The translations under genes were made by a program, and so were the position numbers. A stretch of DNA of 35,076 nucleotides from Natronohydrobacter sp. Lineage in GTDB: Bacteria; Pseudomonadota; Alphaproteobacteria; Rhodobacterales; Rhodobacteraceae. The notes beneath the pieces are model-generated. The model was given only the letters and a program-made list of their open reading frames with translations. It was not told where the DNA came from and made no database searches. Positions 33,936 through 35,076 of the stretch are shown piece after piece (position 1 is the stretch's first letter; each line of letters starts with the position of its first letter). The DNA lies in contig SKRP01000072.1 of assembly GCA_007118445.1 (NCBI GenBank), positions 1 to 35,076 of the forward strand. Reading direction: 5' to 3'.

Positions 33936-34445
33936 TCACGCGTCCGACAGTGCGACCTTCATATCCTTGACGATATAGATCACCTCGCCATCGGCCTCGA
34001 CGATCCCGTCAGCAACACCCATGGTCAGCCGCCGCGTCTGCACCGCCTTGGTGAAATCCACCTTGTAGGTCAGCATCTTGCGTTCCGGTCGCACCATCCC
34101 CGTCAACTTGACCTCGCCCACGCCCAAAGCATAGCCGCGCCCCTGCCAGCCACGCCAGCCCAGATTGAAGCCAGTCAATTGCCACAACCCATCGAGGCCC
34201 AGACAGCCCGGCATGATCGGGTTGCCCGGAAAATGGCACTCGAAAAACCACAGATCAGGCGTGATATCGAACTCGGCGACGATATGGCCTTTGCCGTGCA
34301 GCCCCCCATCTCCGGAAACCTCTGTGATCCGGTCCATCATCAGCATCGGCGGCGCGGGCAGTTGCGCATTGCCGGGGCCGAACAATTCACCGCGCGCGCA
34401 GGCCAGCAGGCCCTCTTTGTCAAAGGATGTGGGAAAGTCAGACAT
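33936..34445 (-). CDS. fabA: 3-hydroxydecanoyl-ACP dehydratase/isomerase
   Basis: Makes the cis-3-decenoyl-ACP that starts unsaturated fatty acid synthesis. The 169-residue hot-dog fold protein has the active-site His in [15 protein letters not shown] and the Asp in [10 protein letters not shown], the FabA rather than FabZ pattern (FabZ has Glu there). The ATG at 34445 follows GGAGT; an upstream ATG at 34457 is less well placed. It is divergent from irr, an arrangement known in alphaproteobacteria. fabB, normally next to fabA in one operon, is absent: the next thing downstream is the palindrome and icd on the other strand. Confidence 0.97.
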   Translation of the reverse strand: MSDFPTSFDKEGLLACARGELFGPGNAQLPAPPMLMMDRITEVSGDGGLHGKGHIVAEFDITPDLWFFECHFPGNPIMPGCLGLDGLWQLTGFNLGWRGWQGRGYALGVGEVKLTGMVRPERKMLTYKVDFTKAVQTRRLTMGVADGIVEADGEVIYIVKDMKVALSDA

Positions 34446-34544
34446 GCGATACTCCATCAGGGGTTTTCCCCCTCTAGCACTGTGGCAAACTTGCTGACAA
34501 GCCACGCCGCCCAGCCCCGCAATGCCTGTTGCAAGGGATTCTCA

Positions 34545-34574
34545 TTGAAAACTGTTACAATCGCGCTTTATATG
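34545..34574 (+). promoter_or_regulatory. Possible irr promoter giving a leaderless message
   Basis: TTGAAA (34545-34550) and TATATG (34569-34574) are 18 bp apart. A start seven bases after the -10 falls on the A of the irr ATG at 34581. A second -10-like TACAAT lies at 34556-34561 without a well-spaced -35. There is no clear ribosome site before the ATG. No Irr-box (TTTAGAA...TTCTAAA) was found here. Confidence 0.4.
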
Positions 34575-34580
34575 TGAACC

Positions 34581-35018
34581 ATGACACAGACTTTTGCCGC
34601 CCTCGACAGCATCGCCCATGACCGGGCCGCCGCATGGCTTTCCCGCGCCGATCTTCGCCCCACGCGACAGCGCATCGCGCTGGCCACACTTCTGGTGGGC
34701 GACGGGCAGAACCGTCATGTCACAGCCGAAGGGCTGTTCATGGCCGCGAAGTCCAGCGGCGAATCGGTCTCGCTGGCGACCGTCTACAACACGCTGCGCG
34801 CCTTTTGCGACGCCGGGCTGATGAACGAAATCACCGTGGACGCCACGCGCTCCTATTTCGACACCTGCGTCGAGGATCACCCCCATTACTTCTGGGAAGA
34901 CACGCAGGATCTGACCGATGCCCCCTCGGGCGAGGTTGCCTTCGCGCGCCTGCCCGATCCGCCCGAAGGTGCCGAGATCAGCCGCGTCGATGTGGTCATC
35001 CGCCTGCGGCGGGCCTGA
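34581..35018 (+). CDS. irr: Fur-family iron response regulator Irr
   Basis: A 145-residue regulator of iron and heme homeostasis in alphaproteobacteria. The DNA-binding part (LRPTRQRIALATLLVGDG, VSLATVYNTLRAFCDAGLMNEI) is Fur-like with the Irr signature YNTLRAF. The metal/heme region reads CVEDHPHYFWEDT, with HPH in place of the triple His of Bradyrhizobium Irr, as is common in Rhodobacterales. The N-terminus is short and lacks the Bradyrhizobium heme regulatory motif (GCPW). It is divergent from fabA, with 135 bp between starts, and its 3' end overlaps the reverse-strand tail at 34996. Confidence 0.9.
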   Translation: MTQTFAALDSIAHDRAAAWLSRADLRPTRQRIALATLLVGDGQNRHVTAEGLFMAAKSSGESVSLATVYNTLRAFCDAGLMNEITVDATRSYFDTCVEDHPHYFWEDTQDLTDAPSGEVAFARLPDPPEGAEISRVDVVIRLRRA

Positions 35019-35076
35019 CCCGCCTGCGTCTGAGCGCCACCATGTTCGACACGACCAGCGCTGAAATCATGATCGC
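34996..35076 (-). CDS. C-terminal end of an unidentified gene
   Basis: The minus strand is open from the window edge to a TGA at 34996, 26 codons (AIMISALVVSNMVALRRRRV then a Pro/Ala/Gly tail). A hydrophobic helix ending in NMVALRRRR resembles the last helix of copper-type P1B ATPases (SVVxNALRLRR), but 26 residues are too few to be sure. It would overlap the end of irr by 23 bases, tail to tail. The call rests on an open frame and codon use only. Confidence 0.4.
   Translation of the reverse strand, partial: AIMISALVVSNMVALRRRRVRPAAGG

Overview
The window looks like a piece of chromosome from a GC-rich alphaproteobacterium of the Rhodobacterales (Rhodobacter/Roseobacter type). Supporting signs are a C4-pathway 5-aminolevulinate synthase with an FnrL-type box upstream, an AspRS with the alphaproteobacterial motif 2, an Irr-type Fur regulator divergent from fabA, a monomeric NADP isocitrate dehydrogenase, a cobS chelatase gene, and DUF3572 and DUF983 proteins. 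No phage, insertion sequence, CRISPR array, rRNA or tRNA was recognised. Assignments come from reading motifs and are not database hits.

Layout. 1-5.4 kb: aspS (3' part missing), a DUF3572 gene, a PleD-like diguanylate cyclase, and a minus-strand envelope-stress/metal operon (EF-hand protein, ECF sigma factor, probable anti-sigma, periplasmic metal-sensor-like protein). 5.5-10.7 kb: DUF983 and Nudix genes overlap head to tail, then ispG, a RodZ-like gene and hemA lie on the minus strand. hemA starts at TTG and has an FNR-type box and a perfect stem-loop upstream. 10.8-16.6 kb: a small secreted protein, an M20 peptidase followed by a P450, cobS, a DoxX-like membrane protein and a pirin. 16.6-17.6 kb: about 1 kb with no convincing gene but with short repeats coding for CPYCQP in shifting frames.

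17.6-23.7 kb: a tail-anchored unknown protein, then a tightly overlapped type II secretion operon, gspG-H-I-J-K-L-M, with the prepilin peptidase gspO divergent. The secretin, ATPase, GspF and GspC are not in the window. 23.9-30.3 kb: a 1350-residue double glycosyltransferase, a Fur/Mur regulator, a universal stress protein, a family-2 glycosyltransferase and a 60-residue basic protein with a perfect Shine-Dalgarno. 30.3-35 kb: leuB, icd flanked by two near-identical palindromes, fabA, irr, and the tail of one more gene running off the end.

The most interesting points are the hemA leader, the frame-hopping Cys-rich tract, the palindromes around icd together with the split of fabA from fabB, the double glycosyltransferase, and the small basic protein gene.
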